Shown: one piece after another, positions 9,479 through 17,940 of the stretch
Numbering within the stretch: the stretch's first letter is position 1
How the letters are laid out: every line of letters begins with the position of its first letter
NCBI GenBank assembly: GCA_012267415.1
Contig: JAAXGN010000071.1
Location: 1-64,000, forward strand
Length of the DNA stretch: 64,000 nucleotides
Reading direction: 5' to 3'
Source of the DNA: Candidatus Poribacteria bacterium
Lineage (GTDB): Bacteria > Poribacteria > WGA-4E > WGA-3G
Notes under the pieces: model-generated
Databases searched by the model: none
What the model was told of the DNA's origin: nothing
The model's input: only the letters and a program-made list of their open reading frames with translations
Program-made: the position numbers and the translations under genes

Positions 9479-10696
9479 CTAAAACCAGAATCGCGACATC
9501 AGAATGAACTGATCATATCCTTTGAGCTGCCTTAACATACTCTTGTTGTTGATCTCGTCATCAGGTTTTCGGTCAGCATTCGGTAAATTTGCCCAATAGA
9601 ACAAGGAGATCGCGCCATTTTCCATAAAGTTATATTGTGTGATGAGTGTGATACGTCTACTTGCATCACCTAAGACAGTTCTATCAGGATCGAATAATCC
9701 GTATCTACCTGCAACAGTCAATTGTGGAATAATGCGATACTTCGCGCCAAGATAATAACCTTTAGAATCAACTTCATCCAAAGCGAAGGAGGTAGAAGAT
9801 TGTGTGTCTTTAAAGTTGAATTCCCCTTCTAAACTTATCCCTCTGTAAGATGCAGTAATAAATGTGCTGATAAGTCGTTCCCAATCTTCCCCCGGCTTTT
9901 CATAGGTACAGGAGACACCTGCGCGAATAGGCCCGATTTGTCCTCCCACAGTCCCAAGTAATCCTTGTGCCTTTGCGTTATCGGTGTTAAAGAATGCTGC
10001 ATTGTAAAACACTCTCCCTGCACTTCCACCGAGTTCAAGTCCTACATCCCGTTTGTTTGAACCGAGATTATAGCCTTCTCTGACAAGGATATTATGATCT
10101 TTCTGCTTTATGCCAAACGGCAAACGAAATTGTCCTACTTTGAAGTAGAGATGTTTCGGAATTGCGTCTACAGTCGCGAAAGCGTTCAGTGTAGTACCTA
10201 AGTTGTTAGAAAATGTAAGCATGATTCGTTCTGAGGCTTGTGCATTGAATGTTGCCTCTGCCTGCATCAACAGAAACCTATCTACAGATGTGTGACATGC
10301 GTTACAGTTGGCTACCGCACCTTCACTTGTGTCTGGATGCATGGTATTGATGAATGCTGTCTGCAGCTCCAACGATGTTGTGAACTGTTTGATGGCATCT
10401 TTTACCTCTTCAGTGACAGCATCAGGATCAAAATCTTCAGGGAATTCAAAATAATTCTCCTCAAATATCTCACCTATGCGATTTCTGGGGCCCCCACCAG
10501 CCGGGTCAATGTGGCAAAAAGTGCAGTCTTTGTCTAATTCTGCTGCGAATTCAGGTCTCGCTTCAGCACTGTTTACTGACAGAACAAACAGTGAAATAAT
10601 TGCTATAGCAAGAATTAGTCGTGATGTTAGAACTTGTCTCTGTAGAAATGTAAAATTGGAAGAATGAAGATTCGAATTAAACACACATATTAACAA
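9479..10696 (-). CDS. Diheme c-type cytochrome fused to an outer-membrane beta-barrel
   Basis: Two domains are visible in this 405-residue protein. After a signal peptide ending at about residue 46 (...VNSAEA) come two heme c attachment motifs, CTFCH (58-62) and CNACH (131-135). From about residue 140 to the end the sequence alternates polar and aromatic residues in the manner of a porin barrel ('LYFKVGQFRLPFGIKQ', 'GLELGGSAG') and ends '...ILMSRFWF', a terminal Phe typical of a BamA-recognised strand. It probably carries electrons to or across the outer membrane; no partner is seen nearby. The start is the TTG at 10694-10696, supported by AAGGAG seven bases upstream; no ATG fits the frame. 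It follows a small membrane protein by 29 bases. Precise family not recognised; the domain picture is what I am sure of. Confidence 0.75.
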   Translation of the reverse strand: MLICVFNSNLHSSNFTFLQRQVLTSRLILAIAIISLFVLSVNSAEARPEFAAELDKDCTFCHIDPAGGGPRNRIGEIFEENYFEFPEDFDPDAVTEEVKDAIKQFTTSLELQTAFINTMHPDTSEGAVANCNACHTSVDRFLLMQAEATFNAQASERIMLTFSNNLGTTLNAFATVDAIPKHLYFKVGQFRLPFGIKQKDHNILVREGYNLGSNKRDVGLELGGSAGRVFYNAAFFNTDNAKAQGLLGTVGGQIGPIRAGVSCTYEKPGEDWERLISTFITASYRGISLEGEFNFKDTQSSTSFALDEVDSKGYYLGAKYRIIPQLTVAGRYGLFDPDRTVLGDASRRITLITQYNFMENGAISLFYWANLPNADRKPDDEINNKSMLRQLKGYDQFILMSRFWF

Positions 10697-10725
10697 AACT
10701 TACTCCTTTGCAATTACAACGTTGA

Positions 10726-10950
10726 TTAGTGTTTCTCTTTAAGTTGATTTATCTCTCTCTTTAGGTATTCAATTTCATTTGTGAGTTTTCTAAGTTTCAA
10801 TCTTAAGGTGAGTGCGACAATCCCAACTGTAATGATGATAAAGATTGCGTCGGTTCCAAATAAGTATACTGCGACGATTGTGGCAAATATGCCAGTGATG
10901 AAACCGATAATTGTAAGGAGTATATTTCGTATTTTCTCTGCCAGCATCAT
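10726..10950 (-). CDS. Small membrane protein with C-terminal coiled coil
   Basis: The product has 74 residues: two hydrophobic helices (about 8-30 and 32-50), then a basic stretch 'RLKLRKL' and a leucine-spaced helix to the end ('NEIEYLKREINQLKEKH') that should form a short coiled coil facing the cytoplasm. I do not recognise the family. It ends 29 bases before the TTG start of the cytochrome-barrel gene and probably shares its transcript. An open frame on the opposite strand over the same bases looks like a shadow. The start is one of two adjacent ATG codons (10950 or 10947), with AAGGA about 13 bases upstream. Confidence 0.6.
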   Translation of the reverse strand: MMLAEKIRNILLTIIGFITGIFATIVAVYLFGTDAIFIIITVGIVALTLRLKLRKLTNEIEYLKREINQLKEKH

Positions 10951-10970
10951 CCTGGATTTATTCCTTAGTC

Positions 10971-10990
10971 CACAAACTGGAAAGTTTGCG
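10971..10990. repeat. CACAAACT/AGTTTGCG palindrome followed by CTAC
   Basis: CACAAACT (10971-10978) pairs with AGTTTGCG (10983-10990) apart from one G-C/A difference, followed by CTAC. A nearly identical palindrome lies at 60693-60712. It is part of the dispersed family also seen at 846 and 15495. Confidence 0.5.
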
Positions 10991-11129
10991 CTACATTGAT
11001 CAAACTCACGTTAAATGCATTTTCGTCAATCTGACGAGAATGCCGATATTAAACACATTTTAACAGAAGATTGAAAATGTATCAATATTTATTATGGGAG
11101 ATTATACAATTAATTCTACATTCTGAATT

Positions 11130-11236
11130 GTAGGAGGGAACTCCGCTTCCCGACTATCAAAGAGCTTGGTCGCGATTCGGAGATCGCTCCTACACGTAAG
11201 CTTAGTCGCGATTCGGAGATCGCTCCTACACGTAAG
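11130..11236. repeat. Cluster of two REP-like units: one GTAGGAGGGAACTCC unit and two direct GTCGCGATTCGG units
   Basis: A unit GTAGGAGGGAACTCCGCTTC + CCGAC occupies 11130-11154. It is followed by two identical 32-bp copies of a unit beginning GTCGCGATTCGGAGATCGCT and ending CTACACGTAAG (11169-11200, 11205-11236). Both unit types recur as parts of the mobile element copies at 15752, 50762 and 53026. This is the only content I see in the 386-bp gap 10951-11336, besides the palindrome at 10971. Confidence 0.8.
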
Positions 11237-11336
11237 GTGTATATTTATTTCCATATTTTACCATAAACAGAAAAGCATTCAATGCAAGTGTCCAATGTGA
11301 ACACAAACATTGAATGCCTAACTATATATTTATAGA

Positions 11337-11933
11337 TTATTCTGAGGAAGTTATGACACCACAACTTACCTGTGTGCCATCTGCTAAATCACCAGATCCA
11401 ATCTGTTCATGAATAACTAATACTTTACCATTTATATCTGTATCTGAATTGGTATCAAAAGTAAGATCAACGAGATTGCTACGGTATCCTATCCCGTTTT
11501 CATCAGTCGTAAATGGTACAGTTTCAGCACCTTCAACATCCCATATATTACCGGGTGTGTCGCAACTGGTACCAGTATAGATATATGCTGCGTATTTACG
11601 ATTAGGACCTGCATTCTGGATCTCAACATCAAAGTTGCGAATTTTCGTTGATCCTGTGTATTCACTATCTGATGATACATATTCTTTAAAAACAGCTGTT
11701 CCGGTAATCCCACTTCCATTCTTTTCCTGAAGTGTTACCGTAATGGTTTGATTTAGATCAATAAAACCTTCGTCTAAGGCTTCAAGCAACTCTGTCGTAA
11801 CACGTGATGAATCACTTTCACAACCCATTGTCAAACAAGCTGCAAAGATAAGAAAAGCTATTCCATATAAAAGCTTGCATTTTAACGTATAAGCTTTGTT
11901 GTTATTGTTAAGTAATGCTAAACTTCTGTACAT
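11337..11933 (-). CDS. Lipoprotein with a Cu/Zn superoxide dismutase-like fold lacking metal ligands
   Basis: The 198-residue product has a signal peptide ending 'ACLTMGCES', a plausible but imperfect lipobox with Cys38. The rest resembles the Cu,Zn-SOD fold. 'AAYIYTGTSCD' aligns with the family's 'FHIHEFGDCS' and 'VLVIHEQIGSG' with 'VVHEKPDDLG', and the C-terminal 'SCGVI' matches the conserved 'ACGVI'. The two cysteines of the structural disulfide are kept. The copper ligands H-x-H are replaced by Y-I-Y, and only the late His (VIHE) remains, so SOD activity is unlikely. It may be a structural or binding relative of the fold. The start ATG has AAGGAG eight bases upstream. It stands alone between repeat-filled gaps. 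Confidence 0.6.
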   Translation of the reverse strand: MYRSLALLNNNNKAYTLKCKLLYGIAFLIFAACLTMGCESDSSRVTTELLEALDEGFIDLNQTITVTLQEKNGSGITGTAVFKEYVSSDSEYTGSTKIRNFDVEIQNAGPNRKYAAYIYTGTSCDTPGNIWDVEGAETVPFTTDENGIGYRSNLVDLTFDTNSDTDINGKVLVIHEQIGSGDLADGTQVSCGVITSSE

Positions 11934-12021
11934 TATAATGTACTCCTTTCCGTCAAACTATGACGGTTTTAGTATGGCTGTTCTTCGTAATGGAAATTAA
12001 GAAATAAATTGTGTAATACGC

Positions 12022-12040
12022 GGGCGGGGAAACCCCGCCC
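12022..12040. repeat. Perfect 8-bp GC-rich hairpin GGGCGGGG-AAA-CCCCGCCC
   Basis: A perfect stem with a three-base loop is followed by 'CTACGAAG'. It lies in the gap 11934-12303, upstream of the SOD-like gene and downstream of the sigma-factor gene, both on the minus strand. It has no U tract and resembles a dispersed REP unit more than a terminator. Confidence 0.6.
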
Positions 12041-12133
12041 CTACGAAGTCCTACTCCTAGGATGAGTCCTAATAGTAGAATTGCCTAAGTATTCATTTAA
12101 TCTTCATAAATAAGAATTACTATTGAATAAAAT

Positions 12134-12289
12134 TGAGATATGCCATTGCATCTGATCCTCCAAATAAATATTATCTGGTAAACTCATGGTGCCCAATGCG
12201 TTTGCGAACCGAGAAACATCAGGCATATCTCATGTCCTCGTAAATGAGCGAGGACGTTGTGGTGGATTCTTACGCTACACGCGTCCACC
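12134..12289. repeat. Inverted repeats downstream of the sigma-factor gene
   Basis: TGAGATATGCC (12134-12144) is repeated inverted as GGCATATCTCA (12222-12232), bounding about 99 bp. Two more hairpins follow: TCCTCG...CGAGGA (12235-12240/12249-12254) and GGTGGA...TCCACC (12261-12266/12284-12289). The last two lie just past the stop of the minus-strand sigma-factor gene and could end its transcript, though no U tract follows. No gene is seen in the gap. Confidence 0.4.
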
Positions 12290-12303
12290 TGTCGCGAGTC
12301 CTT

Positions 12304-15300
12304 TTAATGAGAAGATCCTTCAAGTCCGATGACCTGCAAACCGCTGTTATTCGTTCCGACATAAAGTATGCCATTTGAAACAGCGAGAGATGTGGCTTTG
12401 TCTGGAATTACGGGTGTTATCCTTTCCCAACTTGTATCTTCATTACGCAATTGATAGACTCCACCCTGAGCATCTTTTGATGAACTCACGGCGTACAAAG
12501 ATTTACCATCCTTAGCAAAGTGGTCAATTATGAGTTGTTGACCGTTCGCATCAGTTACGATGTTCCATACTGTATTATCATGTGTGTATAAAGCGTGTTT
12601 GTCAGTTGCCACGTAAACTTCTTCGTCAGTGCTGAGTATCTGCTCGAAAGACTCGACCTTAATCGGTAACACCATAGTCTTCCAAGTGCGTCCCCTATCT
12701 GCAGAGTGAAGAAGAACACCACCGGGTTTACCTACGTAGACAGTATCTTGATATGCAGCTAACTTGAAACCGATATCACCCTTAAAGGATGTAAGGTTTT
12801 CTATTTTTCGAGGGTCTTCAATCTCTGTATCGTACCAAGTCGTATTGTCATCACCATCAGGAGATGGAGTCCATATCAAGAGTTTTCGCTTGTATTCAAC
12901 ATAGAAAGTATTGTTACTAACAGCGAATCCTCCATAGATGTCTGCTCCCATGCTTAATAAATTCTTCATAAAACTACTGGCATTTTCACCTGCATCCTCC
13001 TTCTCATCTTCCTTTAGAGATGTTTGTATTGGCTTCATCAGTGTTAGGAGTGAATTCGTCTCATCAAAGGTTGGAACTGCTTCAATCGGGCGAAGTATTC
13101 TGTTTTCTTCATCCAAATAGCAAAACAGTATCCGAAGTCCTGCGATGCATTTCGCGTAAAGTACGCCATCAGATTCTGTTATCTCTCGTATATGCGGATT
13201 TTTCAGTGGCACCTTTCTGTTAAAAACTGTCATATACTTGCCGCTTAAATCCACAGGAATTGCTTCCCATGAATGCCCACCATCGGTTGATGCGATTAGT
13301 TGACCATCTGCTACCGCGTAAAGTTTACTATCAAGAGTCAATATGTTCTGTATGTTGCCACCAAATCCAGCATTAAATCGTTTCCATGTATTTCCGCCAT
13401 CGGTTGAACGCCGAATTCCATTACGATCTCCTACATAAATATGGTTCGGATGTGCTAAATCACTACGGTTGCTTGCATCCAAAGATGCAATGAGACCTTT
13501 ACCTGTGAGTTTTCCGAAATGTACTGTTGTCCACGTTTTTCCCTCATCCATTGAATGTAGCGTGTTGGGTTCCAGTAACAACAACACCTTTTTGCCTTCA
13601 GCAACAATCCGCATACGTGTCACCACTCTATTCTCAGATATTTCTGTAGGTGTTATATCTACCCATGAATCACCCTGATCTGTTGAACATAAAACTGACC
13701 ATAAGGGTTTTTTGCTCAGGATAGACTTTGCTATTGCTCCAATATCAATAACTTCTATATCATCCATAATCTTAAGTCGTCCGGCGACAACATACAGACG
13801 GTGTTCTGATACTGCAATTGCATGAATGGATTCTGATTCTGCTACCGGTAATTGTATCCATTCACCTGATCTAACAGGATTATCATCTGAAATCGGTTCT
13901 ATATTGAACCTGAAAAGACCTCTATCGGTGCCAACAAAGAGTGCGTTTTGATAAAATGTCACTGCATAGATTTTTCTATTTTCCAGACCGATGTTTAAGG
14001 GTGTCCAAGTGGCTCCTACATCATTAGAATAAAACACTCCTTCAATAAGCGCGAGGTATAGTTCAACAGAATCTTGTCCATTATCTCTCACGATCAGACC
14101 AATTACATCGCCTTCCGGACGAGTTCCGAGCGGTTGCCACGTTTCACCTTTATCATCTGAAGCGATTACCGACTTCTCAGCAACAATATACAGAGTACCA
14201 TCATTTTCTGCCATGGCTATAGACTTTGTTGGATGTACAGATGGTAGGCTATTGTTAATTAGTTCCCACCTTTGGTTGTTGGCAGTCATTCGATAAAGAC
14301 CTATTGGCGTTATTGCATAAAGGTCGTTTGTTTTCGTGGCAAATAGTGAAGATATTTTTACCGTACCAGGACTATCAAGTTGCGTCCACCGTTCCGTTGA
14401 GAGTGGCTGCTCTGTTTCAATTGTCGGGATAATATTGGTAAGGTCTATGTCTTGAAATGTATCTGCATTTACACCAGTTCCCTGACTTTCACTGGGAAGA
14501 TCAGTGGTTCCGAGTTGGTTGCGCGTATCAGGTTCTATTTTTCGTAAAAGATTTACAGGTGTATCGACAATTTCAACCGTAAGTATTGAATCTGCATTGA
14601 GATCGTAGGGTTGGAACGAGAGTGAGAGATGTTGTATTCCAATCCCTATTAACAACAGGATTAATACAGCAGAGGCAGCGGAAACCATCCATGGTATAAA
14701 GGGTTTACCAGTAGCAGGGCTAGTAGGATTGATGTGCGAAATTCCTTCCATTATGTTTCGTGTCAAATCCGATGGGAGTTGGAAACTGCTGAGATTCTCA
14801 CTAATTAACGCTTCTTCTTTTTTTAGTCGGTTGCGTGCACGATTAAGTCGACTTTTGATCGTGTTCTGGGACACCCCGAGCATCTTGCTAATTCCCTCAT
14901 ACGTCATTTCGCCGAGGTAATGAAGCACCATCACTGTGCGTTCGCTTTCAGGTAATTTTGAAAGTAGTTTTTTCACTATTTCTTGATGGGTTTCAGCCGT
15001 TTCAATGTCTCTTTTCTCTGCCATGTATTGTGAATGTGACACTTTATCAATCTCTGCTATGTCAGTTGTTTCTAATGATTGGATCGGGTATTTCTTCTTC
15101 CGATGCCATTCGGTACATAAGTGGGACGCGATCACATATACCCATCCTGGAAACCTATTGGGGTCTTTCAAAGTTCTGAGTCTTTCATAATCTCTGAGAA
15201 AGGTATCCTGTGTTATTTCCTGTGCAATGTGAAAATCCCCTATTTTTCGCCATGCAAGTGCGTGAATTCCCTTCTGATATTTCTCAACAAGGCGCGTAAA

Positions 15301-15357
15301 CGCTGTTTGATCACCATCCAATGTACGTTGAATCAGTTCAGTATCGTTATTTTGCAT
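12304..15357 (-). CDS. Membrane-anchored ECF sigma factor fused to a periplasmic BNR/sortilin-like propeller
   Basis: One 1017-residue chain has three parts. Residues 8-80 are a sigma-70 region 2 ('LIQRTLDGDQTAFTRLVEKY', 'QEITQDTF', 'PNRFPGWVYVIA'). Residues 125-180 are region 4 ('LPESERTVMVLHYLGEMTYE', 'GVSQNTIKSRLNRAR'). A single hydrophobic helix at about 222-243 follows. The remaining ~770 residues carry repeated BNR/YCF48-type blades such as 'STDGGHSWEAIP', 'SMDEGKTWTTV' and 'SADRGRTWKTM'. The layout implies cytoplasmic promoter recognition tied to an extracytoplasmic propeller, with no separate anti-sigma factor nearby. The start is ATG 15357, with GGAG eight bases upstream (a GTG nine bases earlier overlaps that site). 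It is a complete frame with no lesion. Confidence 0.85.
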   Translation of the reverse strand: MQNNDTELIQRTLDGDQTAFTRLVEKYQKGIHALAWRKIGDFHIAQEITQDTFLRDYERLRTLKDPNRFPGWVYVIASHLCTEWHRKKKYPIQSLETTDIAEIDKVSHSQYMAEKRDIETAETHQEIVKKLLSKLPESERTVMVLHYLGEMTYEGISKMLGVSQNTIKSRLNRARNRLKKEEALISENLSSFQLPSDLTRNIMEGISHINPTSPATGKPFIPWMVSAASAVLILLLIGIGIQHLSLSFQPYDLNADSILTVEIVDTPVNLLRKIEPDTRNQLGTTDLPSESQGTGVNADTFQDIDLTNIIPTIETEQPLSTERWTQLDSPGTVKISSLFATKTNDLYAITPIGLYRMTANNQRWELINNSLPSVHPTKSIAMAENDGTLYIVAEKSVIASDDKGETWQPLGTRPEGDVIGLIVRDNGQDSVELYLALIEGVFYSNDVGATWTPLNIGLENRKIYAVTFYQNALFVGTDRGLFRFNIEPISDDNPVRSGEWIQLPVAESESIHAIAVSEHRLYVVAGRLKIMDDIEVIDIGAIAKSILSKKPLWSVLCSTDQGDSWVDITPTEISENRVVTRMRIVAEGKKVLLLLEPNTLHSMDEGKTWTTVHFGKLTGKGLIASLDASNRSDLAHPNHIYVGDRNGIRRSTDGGNTWKRFNAGFGGNIQNILTLDSKLYAVADGQLIASTDGGHSWEAIPVDLSGKYMTVFNRKVPLKNPHIREITESDGVLYAKCIAGLRILFCYLDEENRILRPIEAVPTFDETNSLLTLMKPIQTSLKEDEKEDAGENASSFMKNLLSMGADIYGGFAVSNNTFYVEYKRKLLIWTPSPDGDDNTTWYDTEIEDPRKIENLTSFKGDIGFKLAAYQDTVYVGKPGGVLLHSADRGRTWKTMVLPIKVESFEQILSTDEEVYVATDKHALYTHDNTVWNIVTDANGQQLIIDHFAKDGKSLYAVSSSKDAQGGVYQLRNEDTSWERITPVIPDKATSLAVSNGILYVGTNNSGLQVIGLEGSSH

Positions 15358-15494
15358 AAAAAACACTCCAGTGTGGAACCACTCCTTAATATAAGTGACG
15401 ATTCTTAAATGGGTAAATGTTGCATTATTTTTGGGTTTAATAGAAAAATTAAATTGATAGGGTTATATCATTTTAAATGATAATGTCTCTTTTT

Positions 15495-15650
15495 TGTAGC
15501 ACAAACTGTATGAAAATTAAGTTATTAATTGGGTAATATTTCAACGGGCAATAAATTGCCCTACTACAAACGGGTGGGCTCGTAGTAGGGCAATTTATTG
15601 CCCGTCGATTACCTAAAGGATTTTTTAATCTTCATTTAGTTTGTGCTGTA
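15495..15650. mobile_element. 156-bp nested palindromic element (MITE-like)
   Basis: Outer inverted repeats of 26 bp (15495-15520 and 15625-15650, GTAGCACAAACT end) match with a few differences. Inside lies a perfect 24-bp inverted repeat (15544-15567/15582-15605). Each arm of that repeat also contains GGGCAAT-AA-ATTGCCC-type symmetry, so the element could form branched structures. It encodes nothing. It lies 128 bases upstream of the sigma-factor start, within the 531-bp gap 15367-15897. Confidence 0.65.
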
Positions 15651-15751
15651 TGAGATGACATCTCACAGAAACCGTTTATACATCATCATTTTGAAAAATG
15701 GTATAATGCTAAGGGAGAGTAATATAAAGGAGGGGTATTACAAACTATTGC

Positions 15752-15872
15752 TTTGTCAACATACTATTGCAGGTCGCGATTCGGAGATCGCTCCTACAGA
15801 ATCATTTGTATTGTAGTAGGAGGGAACTCCGATTCCCGACTTTTTAGTGCCATCAAAAAACACTTGACAGAA
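15752..15872. mobile_element. Non-autonomous repeat element, copy 1 (~120 bp)
   Basis: It starts TTTGTCAACATACTATTGC and ends CACTTGACAGAA, giving short inverted termini (TTGTCAA/TTGACA). It contains the unit TCGCGATTCGGAGATCGC followed by GTAGGAGGGAACTCCGATTC. The same order, with the same joining sequence 'TGCCATCAAAA', recurs at 50762-50876 and, reversed, at 53026-53154. The right end lies 25 bases before the stop codon of the minus-strand S55 peptidase gene. Confidence 0.75.
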
Positions 15873-15897
15873 TACTATGGTGAAATCAGAAATGATT

Positions 15898-17730
15898 TTA
15901 CTCAATCTCAACTAAGTCAGATTCGGCACCAGTGACGATAAAGCCTTCAAGTGTAATTTCATTTTTAGGTTCATCTAAGATCAGTTCGTCTGGTAACACA
16001 ATCTCATCTGAAAGGGCGATTGTGATGAGTCCTGGGTCTTCGTTCTGTTCATCCTGAAGTTTATCAATCAGTTCGTCAAGGTTTTCAGGTAAGGCTTCAG
16101 ATTCGGAGTCAGAATCAAAGTCAAAGTCGAAGTCAAAACCGAAGAATGAATCTTCAGGATCCTTAGAAAAGACACTGATCCACGCGTCCCCTCTTGAATA
16201 GTTATTTGGAATAGTGAGTGTAATCTGCTTCTCTATTTTACGTTCACCGTCCTGAACCGCAGTCCAGTGTGGTAGCAGTACAACGGTGAAGGTTGCCGTT
16301 GTGCCCTGAACGATCTGATCTGGTGCGATAATCTCTTGAATTACGGCGGTCATTATCTGCGGCTTTTCTGTCATCGTCAACTCTACGGATGTCAATGTGG
16401 CTTTTTCCGTAATGTTTGTGAATTTGTCGGTAAAAGTAGAAATAATCCTTTGGGTGGTAAAGAGCGTTTCAATATAAGTGTCTTCAGCTGCACTCAGAAA
16501 TGTTTCAGTATAGTCCTTCTGTGACTCTTTGAAACTGAGTTTGATGGTCACTTCAATTGTGGTTGGACTTGTCTCTAACCGGATTGCGTCTTGCGTAACA
16601 GCAGCAATTATCGGTATATAACTTTCATATCCGTAAGCGACTTGGTGTTCTTTCTCTATGACATCATTACCTCTCTGATACTTGATACTGAAAGGTATTG
16701 TGTTCGGTGCTTCACCGAGTTCGCCAACAATACCAGGAATAAGGTCTTTTGTGACGGTACCGATAGGGTCACCATAAGCGGAAACGGATTTATAAGTGTT
16801 CTGTAGGTTCGGAACAAGTCCGTTGACAGTCGCTCTATATACTGGAAGTGCTGTTTTACCATCACCAAATGCTGAAAATGGGTGTCCGAAGGCGACAAAA
16901 GTATTATCGTCATAAACCTGTGTGACTGTACCAAACCCGATTGCGTTGACGACATCACCGGTAGAGACTGCTACACCGATCATATCGCCTGCCATGAGCT
17001 CTCTATCGGTTGATAGCATTACAGGGGCACTACCAACGTCAGCAAATAGTTCAATATAATCAAATTGTGAGCCTTTCAAATATGATTCGATGTGTTGGAG
17101 TCTATTTGGTTTTATGCCGGTAATCTTGAGTGGTGTTTTCACAGGTGCATAGGCGGCATTTATCCGTGCTGATGGAGCAGCATTAAGGAGTTCTTCTAAT
17201 TCATCACCGAATGTGAGATGATCACGTGCGGCCTCCATCGCTTCAATGGATGTCACCCAGAATCGGGTTGGTGATGCAGAGAAGTAGTCGCCATAGGCGA
17301 GTGCCCCCATGACTTTCCCCGGTGGACCTACAGGACTTCCCGACATACCTGCTGCAATGCCACCCATTTTTTCAACATCATCGGACATGAGTTCACATTC
17401 ATAAAGTGGAAATCCGAATCCGAAGTCCCGAACACCTCGAAAACGTGCTGCAATTGTGACACGTTGTGTTCCATCAAGCACGGTTACTATCTGTACAGGT
17501 GTTTTATCTTCAAGTTTTTCTGCTTCTGCCTCGTCCATACTCTCTAAAATGACATCATCGGGTAAGGGAACAACATCTGACATCGCTGTTACTTCAGGTG
17601 TTCCGTCTAACGGATTTTCCATAGATGGCATAGTAGGTGAATCTACATCTGATGGTTCTTCGTCTGAAGAACAGCCAAAGTTGCAGAGTGCTATAATTCC
17701 AATTAATGTCAGTGTAAAAAAATGCTTCAT
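15898..17730 (-). CDS. SpoIVB-like (peptidase family S55) lipoprotein
   Basis: A 610-residue secreted lipoprotein: the signal peptide ends 'ALCNFGCSS' with Cys20. The S55 serine motif 'GMSGSPV' is at residues 128-134 (Ser132 the likely nucleophile), followed by 'GALAYGDYF' and later 'FVAFGHPFSAFGDG' (about 265-280), the layout seen in non-sporulating S55 domain proteins. The C-terminal ~200 residues are of unclear fold and contain an acidic, Asp-Phe-rich run near 520. In Bacillus SpoIVB cleaves a signalling partner; the role here is unknown. The ATG at 17730 was chosen because AAGGAG lies five bases upstream; the frame stays open 69 bases further, into a dispersed repeat. It is immediately upstream of the element copy at 15752 and follows no close partner. 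Confidence 0.8.
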   Translation of the reverse strand: MKHFFTLTLIGIIALCNFGCSSDEEPSDVDSPTMPSMENPLDGTPEVTAMSDVVPLPDDVILESMDEAEAEKLEDKTPVQIVTVLDGTQRVTIAARFRGVRDFGFGFPLYECELMSDDVEKMGGIAAGMSGSPVGPPGKVMGALAYGDYFSASPTRFWVTSIEAMEAARDHLTFGDELEELLNAAPSARINAAYAPVKTPLKITGIKPNRLQHIESYLKGSQFDYIELFADVGSAPVMLSTDRELMAGDMIGVAVSTGDVVNAIGFGTVTQVYDDNTFVAFGHPFSAFGDGKTALPVYRATVNGLVPNLQNTYKSVSAYGDPIGTVTKDLIPGIVGELGEAPNTIPFSIKYQRGNDVIEKEHQVAYGYESYIPIIAAVTQDAIRLETSPTTIEVTIKLSFKESQKDYTETFLSAAEDTYIETLFTTQRIISTFTDKFTNITEKATLTSVELTMTEKPQIMTAVIQEIIAPDQIVQGTTATFTVVLLPHWTAVQDGERKIEKQITLTIPNNYSRGDAWISVFSKDPEDSFFGFDFDFDFDSDSESEALPENLDELIDKLQDEQNEDPGLITIALSDEIVLPDELILDEPKNEITLEGFIVTGAESDLVEIE

Positions 17731-17780
17731 TTTCGCTCCTTTTCGTGTTTTCCCTTTTAAATGTTTTCTATACATTAAAT

Positions 17781-17811
17781 TTCTATACACCTTTCGCACC
17801 GTTGGTGCTTG
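17781..17811. repeat. Third copy of the GCACC/GGTGC repeat, inverted
   Basis: The 31 bases at 17781-17811 are the reverse complement, with one mismatch, of the second half of the 47-bp unit at 692-738 and 742-788. They lie 51 bases upstream of the S55 lipoprotein start. Confidence 0.7.
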
Positions 17812-17940
17812 TTTACCGCCGTATTTACGTTTCTTTATAGAAACGAAACGGTATAAGAATCGGTTTACGAATTATAGTGACGTATTTTTGAGGTGAAAAA
17901 GGTGCATAATTTAAAAAAAATTTGATTTTCTATTATTTGG

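Noticed and set aside
10781..10999. Plus-strand open frame opposite the small membrane protein
   Set aside because: It is antisense to a frame with better protein character, has no ribosome-binding site, and runs into a palindromic repeat.
11169..11236. Two 32-bp direct repeats as a CRISPR start
   Set aside because: Only four bases separate the copies, and the same unit occurs singly in the mobile element family.
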